DNA of 64,000 nt, taken from Nymphaea colorata (lineage: Eukaryota; Streptophyta; Magnoliopsida; Nymphaeales; Nymphaeaceae). Below, piece after piece: positions 43,342 through 55,625 of this stretch (its first letter is position 1; each line of letters starts with the position of its first letter). Position numbers and translations under genes: made by a program. The stretch lies in NCBI RefSeq assembly GCF_008831285.2, contig NC_045145.1, forward strand, positions 7,936,802 through 8,000,801, read 5' to 3'. The notes below the pieces were generated by a model. That model made no database searches. It worked only from the letters and a program-made list of their open reading frames with translations, and was not told the DNA's origin.

Positions 43342-45525
43342 GGCAATGCTATTGAAAAATGGATTTGCGGGCATTATTTTTCTCCCGCTCCATGCTTTTT
43401 CTTTAAGTCTATTGAGATCGCAGTGCCACTGGACGTATCCACTCGACAGCCAGAAACCTTCCATCTCAAGCGAAAGTTCCCACTCTGCAGGAGGGTGTCT
43501 CTATTCATGCAATAAGTTTTCAAGCTCTTCGTCACCTTCCTTCGATGATCTTTTTCCTTAATTTTTGATCTTATTCCTCTAATTTCTACCTTTCCCCATC
43601 TTCGCACATCGTCTTACAGAAAATGCAGCAATCACAGCCCATTAGTGTGTGGCTCCATATGCTGTGGTTTCTGCATGTACATGACCAAATCAGCACTCCA
43701 TTTCCCACACCGTTGTTCAAGTCTCTTCATTCGCCACAGGTAATCTTCTTCCTCTTCCTCCTCCGCCTCTTCTTCCTACTTTCCCCCATTTTTAACAAAA
43801 TTAGTTGTTCGGTATTAGATTGCGTTAGAGGAACTCATGCACAAGTGCCATTGATATCCCTTCGAAGCAGTCTTAAATCTTCTCAACGTACATTTATATC
43901 AACTTCTCTAGCTTGCATCAAAGATCTCCAATATAGCAGCTTGTCTCTATATATAACAAGCATTGATTTTCTCTTATCAGATTTGACAGAAATCACAACC
44001 TTAAGATAGAAGTCGCTAAATCCTTTGGCCGATTGAAGACTTGCAACTATAACCTTCAATTTTGTTGAACTTACCAACATGTGTAACTGCCATGCATCAC
44101 ATCAACAAAAAAACGCAAGCAGATCTCCATTTATGGAGAGGGCTACCCAAATCACAGCTCACGCATAATTTAGCTACTTATTTAAAAAAAAAAACATCAG
44201 AATTATTGCATGTTCAACGCCAATTCATTTGTCTACTGGCCGTGCATGTGCACAGCCAAACGGAAATTATGAACCTTTATGGTTTTTAATAATGAGGGCT
44301 GTAAGAAGCATATGGATTTTGGATAGAATAAATAAAAAAAGAGAAAAGAGGAGAGCAGTACAAGAACTTCCAGTTTGATTTCCTTCTTTGGGGAGTGGAA
44401 AAAATAGAATTCACATGTAATTTAATAATATATATATATATAATATATATATATGTATATATATATATATGTATATAATATCAGTGTGGTACATAAGCTG
44501 TTATAACCTTCTCTCTGGTTGTTTGTGCCTGACTCTCCGCAAAGGACTTCGCATTCGCTGTTCTTGTCCAGTAGTTTGAGGGCCTAGTCCATTATATATC
44601 TATTTCTTGTCAGTATAACAGAAAAAAAAATTATGATAACTATGTTAACATGTCATAAATGCCTCATTGGACAGATTTGATGCCATCATTTTTTTGGCAT
44701 CTGTATGTTTCTATTATTTTATGTTTATGTTTTTCAGTAGAAAAATTACTTTCCCAAAAGTTTCTCAAAGATGAAAAATATTTAATGTCGCTTCATAAGT
44801 TCCTTGCTGAAATCATGTTATTGAACAAGATCATAGTCTATGTTTTACGAACAGTATATGCGATTCTGTGATTGAGCTTCAAGAGTTCACTATATTATCA
44901 GCACATTATTTATTTTCTTCTCATCAGCAGCAACCACAAGATTTCAGTAGAAAAATCCATTATGTATACTCTTAATATTGTTTATCCTTTCAAACATATT
45001 TATTTGGCCTAGTAACTTATTGCATGAGATATTTTCAATGTATATTCTTGCAAACCTCGAGTCACTTAAGTCCATTGTGCTTTTTACCATGTTGCGATCT
45101 GCAGAGTTTCCTGAGACACTGTCCATAATTGCCTTGTTGTGTTTTTCCAAATATGGCTGCTAGTTGCTCCAGTGTAGATTAGACTGGAACAAACAATGCT
45201 ACTTTTTAGAGTGGAACTAACAACTTGTTACAATAATTACCTGTACCACTTTAACAGTGAAGTACTGTTCTGACATGGCCTGCTTGGGATTGTAGAGAAC
45301 CTACATTTTCCCGTAGCAGGGAACCACAATATCAGCTGTTGCATTCTATTATATTGTATGTACAAAAGAATATGGTGTAAATGGGAGTCCATTTTCTGTA
45401 TCTGCCATCCAACGCACTTTACTTGTGATTTTCATCCTACTCTCATTTCTTTAGAGGGAACAACTTTCACTTAGAATCCTCTGTTTATAAAACACAATCA
45501 CTTGCCTATGTTACCAGCATATTGG

Positions 45526-45594
<69 letters not shown>

Positions 45595-46544
45595 CAGATA
45601 CTTGCAGTGCTTTCAACATGCACTTTGTGGACTAGTTTAAGGTGAACTCTTCCTTCTGCTTTTTTTACCAGTATATTGGAGGTTTAATGTAAACAGAAAA
45701 TTGCTCTTCCTTCTGCTTTTCGAAAATATCACGATATTTACAGTAAAAATAAGGGAAACGATAAAAACAGCAAAATATTGCAATATTTTCGAAATATCGC
45801 CAAAAAATAAATACCGCATTTTTATCAGAATAAAATCGCAATAAAAACGTGTTTTTATTGCGTTTTTTTGTCGCCGTCTAAACCAGCGCTCAAACGGGGG
45901 CGTTGCTGGTATTTTTGAAAAATTTTAAAACTTTAGCTGTCCATTTCATTTTTAAAAGTGGTAGTTTAGTTTTCGTAAAGAAAAAAATTTGAAGGTTAGT
46001 TTTGAACTCTTTGTTTTTTTCCTTTTAATGGCAAAAATAAAAAAGGAAAAGAGGATTAGGGCATTTAAGCCTGTTTCCCCTTGACGAAAGGGTTTAGGGC
46101 CTTTGGTCATCACAACTCTTGAGACAGTCAGAGAACTTGGAGACATGAGAAGAAGAAGACCTGCATCCAGCAGTAGTTTTTATTCAGTTTTATTTTTTTG
46201 TTTTCGTTGTTGATTTTCCTTCACTCCCACCTGCTGCACTTTGTAGATACGTAGAATGCATACTTTCATTAAAGATAAGGACATACGGACATAGCAACGA
46301 ATGACTTTATTTATTTTCTACTCAGATAGACTTGTAACTTTATAAGGCTGGTAATCTATCAATCTTTAAATTGCTTCCCAAACTTAAACTTTTAACTATT
46401 CAATAGAGGAGCAGCGATAAAGCTTGCCTTCAAGTTTTTCTTTATTTTTTTATTTTTAAAAAAAATTACCAAGATTTTCCCAAGATTTTTTGGAGAAAAT
46501 TGCTTCACCGAAAAAAACCTGAGAAAAACTCCACATATTTGTGG

Positions 46545-46583
<39 letters not shown>

Positions 46584-46874
46584 CCTTACTTGATGTTTAG
46601 TCTCCTAATTGGAAGATTAAAAGTTGTCCTTTGTTACATATTTTTATTAATTCACCATAAAAAATTTTCATTTCTATGAATGTCCACTACAATTTTACAG
46701 CATACATTGTTATTCTCTCTGTCAATTTTTTGGACTGTTATCTTTCTAATTTGCATTTCCAGGTTTGTCAAGAAAGATCCCATCTTTTGTTCTGTGCTCC
46801 AAATTTTACTGCTTTTGTGTATCTGAACTTTGGCACCATTTGGTCCTTTTCTTTTTCGTTTTTTTTTTTGGCAG
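43342..46874. other. Long stretch without recognisable gene
   Basis: Several ORFs of 60-130 codons occur but none resembles a known family. Microsatellites: (AT)n at about 44430-44480, 45528-45588 and 46552-46583. An AT-rich block at about 45710-45910 holds imperfect palindromes such as CAATATTTTCGAAATAT and ATAAAAACGTGTTTTTATTG and may be a MITE. A T-rich tract leads into the cyclin fragment. Confidence 0.45.
45528..45588. repeat. (AT)n microsatellite
   Basis: About 60 bp of alternating TA with one C, followed by CACACACAGA. Confidence 0.9.
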
Positions 46875-47157
46875 AGAGAGAAACCATTGATGATGCAGTT
46901 GGCTGTTGTAGCTTGTCTCTCTTTGGCTGCAAAATTGGAAGAAACACGTCCCACTTCTTCTTGACCTACAGGTGGAGGAGGCCCAGTATGTGGTTGAGGC
47001 CAAGACCATTCAGAGAATGGAGCTCCTGGTTCTACCAGCAGTAGAGTGGAAAATGCACCATGTAACACTTATCTCCTTCATTAATCATGGCTGAGGATAC
47101 ATCAACATTGGAAGCTCTTTAGAAGATGCGAATGACTACTCCTTTCTTTGAACACAG
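46875..47157 (+). pseudogene. D-type cyclin (CYCD3-like) fragment
   Basis: Directly after a T-rich tract and GGCAG acceptor-like site, the plus strand reads EKPLMMQLAVVACLSLAAKLEET. After a shift at about 46946-46948 it reads VPLLLDLQVEEAQYVVEAKT and IQRMELLVLPAVEWKM, and then HHVTLISF. Near 47090 another shift gives HQHWKLFRRCE followed by a stop and LLLSL. This is the cyclin-box core of plant D cyclins, which bind CDKA and promote G1/S entry by way of RBR phosphorylation. The two frameshifts, the stop, and the lack of N-terminal (LxCxE-bearing) and C-terminal parts make it a dead fragment. The intron-like upstream edge suggests a DNA-level copy rather than a processed one. Confidence 0.82.
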
Positions 47158-48435
47158 GTGTGTACATCAATAATACATCTGTAGAAGGAGAGGTGAAGTT
47201 CTTGGCATATATTGGACTTGGGATGCTTACATCATTGGCCTATCTTGATCCAGCAAAATGCAATCTTTCTTCTCACTAATATGGGATTGATTCTGCTGCT
47301 TTCAATTGTCCAAGCACGCTGATTAATTATTCTTTTAGGTGCTCTTGGAATGGTAGTGAGCAGTGGAAACTGATCTACAAGGAGGCGCTAGTTATTAATA
47401 TGAGGTACATTCATTCATTTGCCTTTCAGTCACTGGGATTGTCTTTATTCTTGCTCATTCAGACATTTTTTTTCCTTTTTTGTTTAAATGGAAGTGTGAG
47501 AATAAGGAAGTATGTACAGTGGGTAAGTCATGGATGGGCTCGAAAAGATGAAATTTCATGTAAATGGATGAGATAATACCTGACCTCTTGGTTGTGCTAA
47601 AACATAGATATGTTAGTACGTCCATCTTTTGTGGTAATCAATAGTGCAAGTCATACACCTCCTAGTAACCTATGCAGCTGTTGACTGCAGAATGTTTTCT
47701 TAGAAAAGGAGAAATAAGATCAAAAGAATGGGGGAAGCATATTACCATCTCACACTCTTGCTTCCCTAAAGGTGTAATGATCCAACATGTTCTTGCTGAT
47801 TTCTGGCTCTGGAACTCAAGACTATAATGCAATCATTGAGGAATGTTGGGTTATATCTCCAATTGTTGATGTTAGTATGAAGTGGCTAACATTACATTTT
47901 GCTGTAGTTGTAGATTGAGAAAAAAAAAAGCACGAAAACTGGCAATCACCGAAGAAGCTGTTTGCCAATGCAGTCATGACTCAGCAACCTTGCAAGCAGA
48001 AACCTACAATCAAGCAAGTTTGTTTCCGAAACATTAATATATATGTTGAGCTAGTGAACGCCAACATGTCCTTGAAAAGTGTCAGAATTCTCATCAAGGA
48101 TTTGATGAACCGGTCCTGCCATTTTCGTTACTTGAGAAGTTGTTCTCATGCTGTAGTACTCAATTCGAGCCACATTATCATTCAGTGATAGAATTCAGCA
48201 AACAGCTCAAGTAGATCGTGCGATCCATTTTAGCACCTGCTGAAGTACCAGACCTTGCTGCTGCCTTTATTTTGTCTTTTAGACTGTTGAGTTCTATGTT
48301 GTTGAAGAAGAAAGCATGCAGGACTTCTTCCTACTATATTATGCATTTGGATGTATCAAATTTTATTTTGACGACAATGATCTATATATTGATAAAAAAT
48401 ATTGCCATTTTCTGTAAGAATCTATAGTGACATTT
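47158..48435 (+). other. Unassigned sequence after the cyclin fragment
   Basis: Short coding-like peptides occur, for example VYINNTSVEGEVKFLAYIG at about 47160-47216, and a possible exon at 47339-47403 between TTTTAG and GTACAT. None could be placed in a cyclin or another family. They may be remnants of the same locus. Confidence 0.25.
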
Positions 48436-48802
48436 TTAACTTACCGTCGAGTCCTTTACCAGCATTCTAAAATGCCATAAAATATCAAACAATGGCCTAG
48501 AGATATGACATGGAATGTGTGTTTGGATGGTCTTTAGTGGCACTTAAAAGTTACCATAAGATGTGAATACCCACATGTAAATGAAGTGTCACTGAAAATT
48601 AGCAACAGAATTTTGTATTAGCCATAAAAAGTACTTCAGTGACGTTTACAGTGCCATAAAAATGCCATACAATGACATGTAAAATGCCTGGTGTGGCACA
48701 AAGATAGCGTCAATGAAAATCCTTCAGTGGCACTAACTAAACGCCATCAAGTAGTCAACGGTGGCATAGTAAAAGTGTTACTGAAAAATTTTCAGCGTCA
48801 TT
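48436..48802. repeat. CACTA-like subterminal repeat block, left part
   Basis: Words such as AGTGGCACTTAAAAGT, TTCAGTGACGTT, GTGCCATAAAAATGCC and TTCAGTGGCACTAAC recur at intervals of about 20-40 bp in both senses. This texture is common near the ends of plant CACTA elements. The block continues on the far side of the chromovirus (54318-54480). The CACTA terminus itself was not found. Confidence 0.5.
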
Positions 48803-48807
48803 CCTTC

Positions 48808-49203
48808 TGTTCCCCTGTGTCTGAGAGTCTGTACAGTCCTTTGCTTTGTGCTTCCTTTGCTTATGTTGAGTCATTTGCTTATGCATGTTTACTTGTAAGG
48901 GAGTACCCTCCCACCGGTCTAAGTGTCAAGTATTGGGATTTCTTGTTTTGGGTGGTCGACATGGGAATCCTGTAAGAGGCCTCGGCCATCCTACATAAGT
49001 AAAGTCGAGATCATTCTCCTTACTTATCTTTCTCGTGATGTACTAATTTTTCAAGCAAATACATTGCGAGATTTCTTTATTCACAAACATTCTTTATACA
49101 CTTGTTTTTTCAAACTACTTTTGCGCCCCGTTCGGTGGTTTGAAGGCTTGCGGCAATCAGGTTCTTGCCGCGCCGCACGGGCCGAAATTGTCAGCCCGTG
49201 ACA
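48808..49203 (+). repeat. Chromovirus 5' LTR
   Basis: 396 bp, starting TGTTCCCCTGTGTCTGAG and ending GTCAGCCCGTGACA. Confidence 0.95.
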
Positions 49204-49205
49204 AC

Positions 49206-49219
49206 TGGTATCAGAGCCC
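49206..49219 (+). promoter_or_regulatory. Chromovirus primer-binding site
   Basis: TGGTATCAGAGCCC two bases after the 5' LTR, matching initiator tRNA-Met for 12 positions. Confidence 0.92.
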
Positions 49220-49387
49220 AGGTTCGGCAATCTGGGGAAGCGGTTGGATAGTCGGTGTAGAACTACACGCCGACGATCGTTGATCGAAAGAGACCTCCGA
49301 CGATCGCTGATCGAAGAGGAAGAAGCCCTGACGACTCAATATAATCTGCGAAGTGCCAAGGGCAAGGGGGTAGCCCATTCTGACGAG

Positions 49388-51345
49388 ATGGGTACATCCC
49401 AGGGTCCGAAAGACCTGACCGAGATGGTGAACAAGCTGGCTACCGACGTAACTACTCAAGAAGAAGCGTTGGGTAATGCAGCTGAGTCCTTCGGGAAAAT
49501 GAAGGACGAGATGAAGGTACTACGGGAACAAATGGCCTACCTAGTGGCCATGAATCGGGCACTGACTGACAAAGTGACCGCGTTACAGGCTGAAGTCAAG
49601 GAACTTCAGGTAAATAACCGCACACTACAGCGACAAATCTCTGTAGGTGGAAGTGACGATCAGCAAGCGAGGGTCGACGTTCAGACACCAGCTAAATACA
49701 ATGGAACTCGGGATAGTCGAGTGATCGACAACTTTTTATTCCAAGTGGAGTATTACCTGGACTTGCAAGGCGTTATGGGGGACGACCTTCAAGTCAAGAC
49801 TGCGGCTATGTTGCTAGAGGGCGATGCTGTGGCATGGTGGAGAAGGAAAAGGCTCGACATTCAAAAGGGGATCTGCACAATAGACACTTTCGATGATTTT
49901 CAGCGAGAGTTAAGAACTTACTTCATGCCCCCGAATGCGACACGCCATGCCTATCGGATGGTTGGTGAATTGAAACATACCGGATCCTTGCGAGATTACG
50001 TGAGGGCCTATCAAAGGCTGATGTTAGATGTGCCAGATATGCAAGAACAAGATAAATTGAACTGGTTTATTTTGGGACTTCAGTCGTGGGCACAATCCGA
50101 AGTGGAAAGGAGTAATCCGGAGACCTTGGAGGATGCTTATGTAGTAGCAGAACGTTTGGCTGATACTCAGCGCAAGAGCTACACTAACGCCTTCAAGCCG
50201 TCGAGGAAGCCTGACCATGGAGGAAAGAAAGATGATCGAAGGGAACGGAAAGATGAACCATCAACTCAGCGCCAAGTCGAAAGAAGAACTTTCTTTCGCA
50301 GAAACAACAACTCTCATAATATAGTGTTGAAATGTTGGTTTTGTGATGGCAATCACTTAGGAAGGCAATGTCCACAGCGTGTAAACAGGGACAATCAAAC
50401 AAGCTCTTCAAGGCAATCTGCTAATGCGGTACAAGGTGAAGATGGAGAAGGACCAAAGATGGGTGCACTTCAACTTCTGAACACCATAAAAATGGAGGAA
50501 AAAGTGAAGGTGACAGCAACACCTTCTAACGATCTCATGTACTTGGAAATCCTGGTAAATGGAAGGTCTACCCTAGCTATGGTAGACACGGGAGCCACAC
50601 ATAACTTTGTCTCAGTTGAGGAGGCGAGGAGACTAGGCCTAACCCTTGAGAGGGGAGAGTTACGCATGAAGGCGGTGAACTCAGAGGCCAAACCCATCCA
50701 CGGAGTGGCCCGGGATGCGGTTGTGAAGATTGAGAGTTGGTCAGGAAGGGCCAACTTCTCGGTGGTCCCGATGGATGATTTCTGGATGATCCTAGGCATG
50801 GAGCTCCTCAGTACTGCGAAAATTGTCCCAATGCCGCACCTACGCAGTATCAGTATCATGGATGAGAAGTCCCCTTGTATGGTTCCAGTAACATCGATAA
50901 AGAGGGATAAGGGCAAAGCCGCAATGATATCTGCCCTTCAGTTGAAGAAAGGCCTCAAGCACGGCGAAGAGACGTACTTGGTGGCAATCAGAGAAGTGAC
51001 TAATGACTCCCCTGGTTTGGTCCCAGAGGCGCTTGCGCCTGTCTTAGCGGAATTCGCAGGAACAATGCCTGCGGAGCTCCCTAGACGGCTGCCACCTCGA
51101 CGTGAGGTGGATCATGCCATCGAACTCCTTCCTGGTGCCAAACCCCCGGCAATGGCACCATATCGAATGACCCCTACAGAATTAAGAGAACTTCGACGAC
51201 AGTTGGACGAGATGCTAGTTGGAGGTATAATCAGACCCTCCAAAGCTCATTTTGGTGCACCAGTGTTATTCCAAGCGAAGCATGATGACTCCAAAAGGCT
51301 ATGTGTGGATTATCGAGCGTTGAACAAGGTAACGGTGAAAACAAG
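49388..51345 (+). pseudogene. Chromovirus gag-protease and start of RT
   Basis: The frame is open from 49244, but the first ATG is at 49388, which I take as the start. Gag has a coiled-coil stretch (about 49490-49650: leucine/methionine heptads) and the capsid-like AWWRRKRLDIQKG and DFQRELRTYFMPPNA. It then has LRDYVRAYQRLMLDV and a zinc knuckle CWFCDGNHLGRQC at 50334-50372. Protease follows with AMVDTGATHNFVS (DTG at about 50583). RT begins with APYRMTPTELRELR, SKAHFGAPVLF and [14 protein letters not shown] one-base loss in an A run near 51343-51348 shifts the frame in the RT fingers, so the ORF ends early at 51361. Confidence 0.93.
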
Positions 51346-52531
51346 TACCCCTTACCTTTGATTGCAGATCTGTTTGATCAACTAGGCAAAGCTCAAGTGT
51401 TTTCCAAGTTAGACCTCAGATCAGGATATTGGCAAGTTCGGATTGTTGATGGCGACGAGCCAAAGACCACTTGTGTCACTCGTTACGGTGCCTTTGAATT
51501 TTTGGTAATGCCGTTCGGGTTGACGAATGCCCCAGCCACTTTTTCGATTTTAATGAATAAGATATTCTATCCGTACTTAGATAAGTTCGTGGTAGTCTAT
51601 CTTGATGACATTGTAGTGTACAACAGCTCCATGAGGGACCATGTGGAACACTTGTGAATAGTGTTCAAGGTATTGGAAGAAAACGAACTCTATGTGAAGC
51701 GCGAGAAGTGCCTATTCGGCCAATCGAAAATCAGTTTTCTCAGTCACATTGTGGGAAAAGGTCAGCTGCGAATGGACACAGAAAAGGTGAGGGCAATTCG
51801 AGACTGGAAACCGCCAACCAATGTACCGGAACTACGTTCTTTTCTTGGTTTGTCGAATTACTATCGACGATTCATTGAGGGGTATTCTTTGATAACTGCG
51901 CCTCTCACTGATTTGTTGAAGAAAAACCGAACTTGGGCTTGGGAAGAGCTCGAAGAAGATGCCTTCGACAAGTTGAAGAGGGCCCTGACGCAGGAGCCTG
52001 TGCTCAGGTTGCCCGACCACACAAGAAAATTTGTAGTCCACACGGATGCATCAGATTTTGCCATTGGTGGAGTTTTGATGCAGGAAGGTCATCCAGTTGC
52101 CTATGAGAGTCGGAAGCTGAAAGACGCAGAGCGACGGTACTCCGTGCATGAAAGGGAAATGACAGCCATTATTCATTGTCTTCGCACATGGAGGCATTAC
52201 TTATTGGGGTCCCAATTCGTGGTAAAGACTGATAATGTAGCTACAAGCTACTTCCAGACTCAAAAGAAGTTGAGTCCGAAGCAAGCTCGATGGCAGGAAT
52301 TCCTTGCAGAATTCGATTTTGCCTTGGAATACAAGGCAGGGAAGACAAACGTTGTAGCCGATGCACTGAGTCGAAAGGCGGAGTTGGCAGCTACCCGGAC
52401 AGCATCATCCGAAGCGCAACTCGTGGGTGCTCTTCTCGGGCGGATTCGAGAAGGCATGAAGCAGGACCCAGTGGCCAAGCACTTGGTCGAAACAACGGAG
52501 GCGGGAAAGACGCGACGATTCTGGCTACAAG
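51346..52531 (+). pseudogene. Chromovirus reverse transcriptase and RNase H
   Basis: Continues in the frame after the shift. [31 protein letters not shown] and [13 protein letters not shown] precede [11 protein letters not shown] (YLDD catalytic pair). A TGA at 51655-51657 follows EHL, and the same frame resumes with [17 protein letters not shown]. RNase H starts near 52025 with [18 protein letters not shown], then [20 protein letters not shown] and the VVKTDN and VVADALSRK motifs. The frame is lost again at about 52525-52540 in the linker to integrase, apparently through a small deletion. Confidence 0.94.
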
Positions 52532-53890
52532 ATGGCAAAGGGCGGACGAGTGTTCGTGCCTAGATGGGGCAATCTCCGACGAGAGTTGCTGAAGGAGTGT
52601 CATGACTCGTTGTGGGCTGGCCATCCTGGCCAGGAGCGGACACTGGCACTGCTCGAACGTGGCTACTACTGGCCACAGATGCGCGACGATGTTGAAGCAT
52701 ATGTGAAAACATGCTTGATCTGTCAGCAGGACAAGGGAACAAACCAGAAGCCTGCCGGCCTCCTGGAGCCTCTTCCTATTCCAGAACGTCCATGGGAATG
52801 CCTCTCCATGGACTTCATCGTCAGCTTGCCCAAAGTTGACGGCTTCAGCTCCATCTTTGTGGTTGTGGATAAATTTTCAAAGTATGCCACCTTCATCCCA
52901 GCCTCTAAAGAATGTCCCGCGGAAAAGACGGCCAAGTTGTTCGTGAAGCATATTGTCAAGCATTGGGGCGTGCCGAAAAGCATTGTCAGTGATCGGGACG
53001 CTCGCTTCACAGGGAAATTTTGGCGCGAAGTATTTCGTTTGTTGGGTTCGGATTTATTATTCTCAACAAGTTTCCACCCTCAAACGGACGGCCAAACTGA
53101 ACAAATCAACGGATTGTTGGAGCAATACCTTCGACACTATGTCAGTGCGAATAAAAAAGATTGGGTGAAATTGTTGGATGTAGCTCAATTTTGCTACAAT
53201 TTGCAGAAGAGCGAGTCTTCTGGACATAGTCCATTCGAAATAGCCACAAGACAACAACCGTTGATGCCGCATACCCTTGCAACCCAAGAAAAGGGAAGAC
53301 CCACTTTTGCCTACCAGTTCGTTCGTGATTGGCAGGAACAGACGGAAATGGCTAAGGCGTTCTTACACAAGGCCGCCAAAAAGATGAAAAAGTTTGCAGA
53401 TCGGAATCGAAGGCCAATGGAATTCCGAGTGGGTGATCAAGTCCTCGTAAAGCTCTATCCTGATCGCATGGGCATTTTTCGTGGTCGACACAGGTCATTG
53501 ATCCGTAAGTATGAGGGACCCTTCACAGTGCTGAAGAGAATCGGAAAACTAGCCTACAAGCTAGACTTGCCGCCAGACTTTAAGGTGCATTCAGTGTTCC
53601 ATGTTTGTAACCTGAAGCCCTTCTATGTCGATGAGGAAGACCCCGAGCGAAGCGTTCCAGAACGAGACCTGATCCTGCAACGAGCCCCGCCGACCAAGCG
53701 AGCGGCGGACCGTCAGATGGAAAAGATTCTTCGGCACAAGACAAAATATTTGGGGGAGCCGAAGAAGTACCAAGTGAAATGGATAGGCGAACACAACCAC
53801 ACCTGGGAGTATGCATTCCGCATGAAGCAGCGCTACCCGCTGGAAGTCAAGGCCTATCATGAAACTGCTGGCGCCAAGGACGGCACATAA
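52532..53890 (+). pseudogene. Chromovirus integrase with chromodomain
   Basis: A 452-codon open stretch, so this part is intact in itself. The zinc-binding HHCC domain is H..L..GHPG then CLICQQDK. The catalytic core has SMDFIVSLPK (Asp), VSDRDARFTGKFWRE (Asp) and GQTEQINGLLEQYLRHY (Glu). A GPFTV.KRIGKLAYKL.LP block leads to VFHVCNLKPF. The C-terminus has a chromodomain (about 53710-53830) with ADRQMEKILRHK, YQVKWIGEHNHTWEYA. Chromodomains steer integration towards particular chromatin. The natural start lies upstream in the polyprotein, so 52532 is only the edge of the open frame. Confidence 0.94.
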
Positions 53891-53906
53891 CTTGAAGGGA
53901 GGAGCC

Positions 53907-54312
53907 TGTTCCCTTGTGTCTGAGAGTCTGTACAGTTCTTTGCTTTGTTTTGCATTGTGCTTCCTTTGCTTATGTTGAGTCATTTGCTTATGCATGTTTA
54001 TTTGTAAGGGAGTACCCTCCCACCAGTCTAAGTGTCAAGTATTGTGATTTCTTGTTTTGGGTGGTCGACATGGGAATCCTGTAAGAGGCCTCGGCCATCC
54101 TACATAAGTAAAGTCTAGATCACTCTCCTTACTTATCTTTCTCGTGATGTACTAATTTTCCAAGCGAATACATTGTGAGATTTCTTTATTCACAAGCATT
54201 CTTTATACACTTGTTTTTTCAAACTACTTTTGCGCCCCGTTCGGTGGTTTGAAGGCTTGCGGCAATCAAGTTCTTGTCGTGCCGCACGGGCCGAAGTTGT
54301 CAGCCCGTGACA
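53907..54312 (+). repeat. Chromovirus 3' LTR
   Basis: 406 bp. Relative to the 5' LTR it has an extra TTTTGCATTGT-like stretch near 53945 and scattered substitutions. Confidence 0.95.
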
Positions 54313-54317
54313 CCTTC

Positions 54318-54480
54318 AATGCCGTAGGAAGTGGCCATTTATGGCATCCCAATAACTTGTCAATGAAGGGATTTACCTCATGACTTTCTCCGCCGTTTTA
54401 AGTGGCATCCCATGTAAGCCACTAAAACCTTTAGTGATACATTAGAAACACCACTAAATATTATAAATCTTGCAGTTGAA
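54318..54480. repeat. CACTA-like subterminal repeat block, right part
   Basis: AGTGGCCATTTATGGCATCCC, AAGTGGCATCCCATG and GCCACTAAAACC words continue the block seen at 48436-48802. Confidence 0.5.
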
Positions 54481-55625
54481 GAAAAATAGAACGTCAAAAT
54501 CCAGCATACGAACCTTGTGAGGTGAGATTGGAAATTTAATTTTTGCAGTTTATCACAAAAGAATTCAAAAAACCAATTAAAACTATAAAAGTTTAGAGAT
54601 CTTCTAACTCAAAGAAAAATTAAATATCTTTTGAGTTCTAATTTTTTAATAGTGAGATGTCCTCACCTTTTAAGTTTTCTTGTTAAATTGATATTAGACA
54701 GCATGGATCAATTTAAATATAGCATGTAAAGTGCTAGGTCACATTTTTCTCAAGCCGAAAGGAAAAACATGAGAAAATAGAGGTATGGTAGTACATAAGT
54801 GGCCAATTCAAGAGAGCCAGCATAGCCCATGACTTAGGACCTAAGCACATCACGCAATAATCCTGAATTAGTTGACGGTTCATCAAAGTAATCGATCTAC
54901 CTTAAATTTGGGATGTAAAAATGATGGTCGTATTTTTTTTATACTCCAAATGGTCAACAACTATCGATTTTATCTGAATTAATGTAATTACAAAAAATGA
55001 ACTCTACTCTATCGAGCAATGAAATTCTAATTACATATGGCAATATATACATATATATCTGTTGCAACTTTTCCAACTTTTAGTGAAATAAAATATGTTT
55101 GAGCAACTCATAAGTTTTGAGAGATATCTATGCAAGAAACAACAGGTGCAACCAAATGGGAAAAGCCGAGCACCACTGGCATAAGGATTACCAAACCAAA
55201 TTTCTTCTATAGAGTAAGTGGTCAATTCATCGATTGATTATTTAATTCCTAGCTTCAGAAGCAGGATGAACACATCCATGCCCCTTAGGATAAACTTTCT
55301 TTTTGCCCTCTTCGTTTGCCTTGTAATCCTTTGGTAGTAGAGAACTTCTACCAGCAGATTGCTTATTTTTCCCACACCACAACAAACTCTCTAGCCTCCG
55401 TTGAATGTTTAGAGATTTAGACTGTGCAATTTGAGATCCAAGTCAGCACAAGAATCACCATCTTTCTTAGATTGCCTGTAAGTCAAGTATCATCGAACTT
55501 GTAAAAGGAGGTGCATTGCTAGATTTGATTGTCCTACCAAATCAGATTGTAGAATTTATGTGAGAAGATGATATTTGCACCAATAACAATGAAACTCATC
55601 AGTGAATAATACCAGAACTCGCTGT
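54481..55625. other. No recognisable gene
   Basis: AT-rich sequence; no coding or element signature. Confidence 0.5.

Larger units (their letters stand above)
48808..54312 (+). mobile_element. Ty3/Gypsy chromovirus, nearly complete, three visible lesions
   Basis: LTRs at 48808-49203 and 53907-54312 are flanked by the 5-bp duplication CCTTC (48803-48807 and 54313-54317). Primer-binding site, gag, protease, RT, RNase H, integrase and a C-terminal chromodomain follow in order, then a purine tract (53895-53906). LTRs differ by about 11 bp of indel near the start and a few substitutions, so the insertion is the youngest large element here. The chromodomain and the CX2CX3HX4C knuckle place it among chromoviruses (CRM/Reina/Galadriel side); the clade is not settled from reading alone. 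Confidence 0.96.

Noticed and set aside
44944-45163. Antiparallel ORFs of 68 and 61 codons
   Set aside because: They mirror each other across the same AT-rich bases and neither resembles a known protein.
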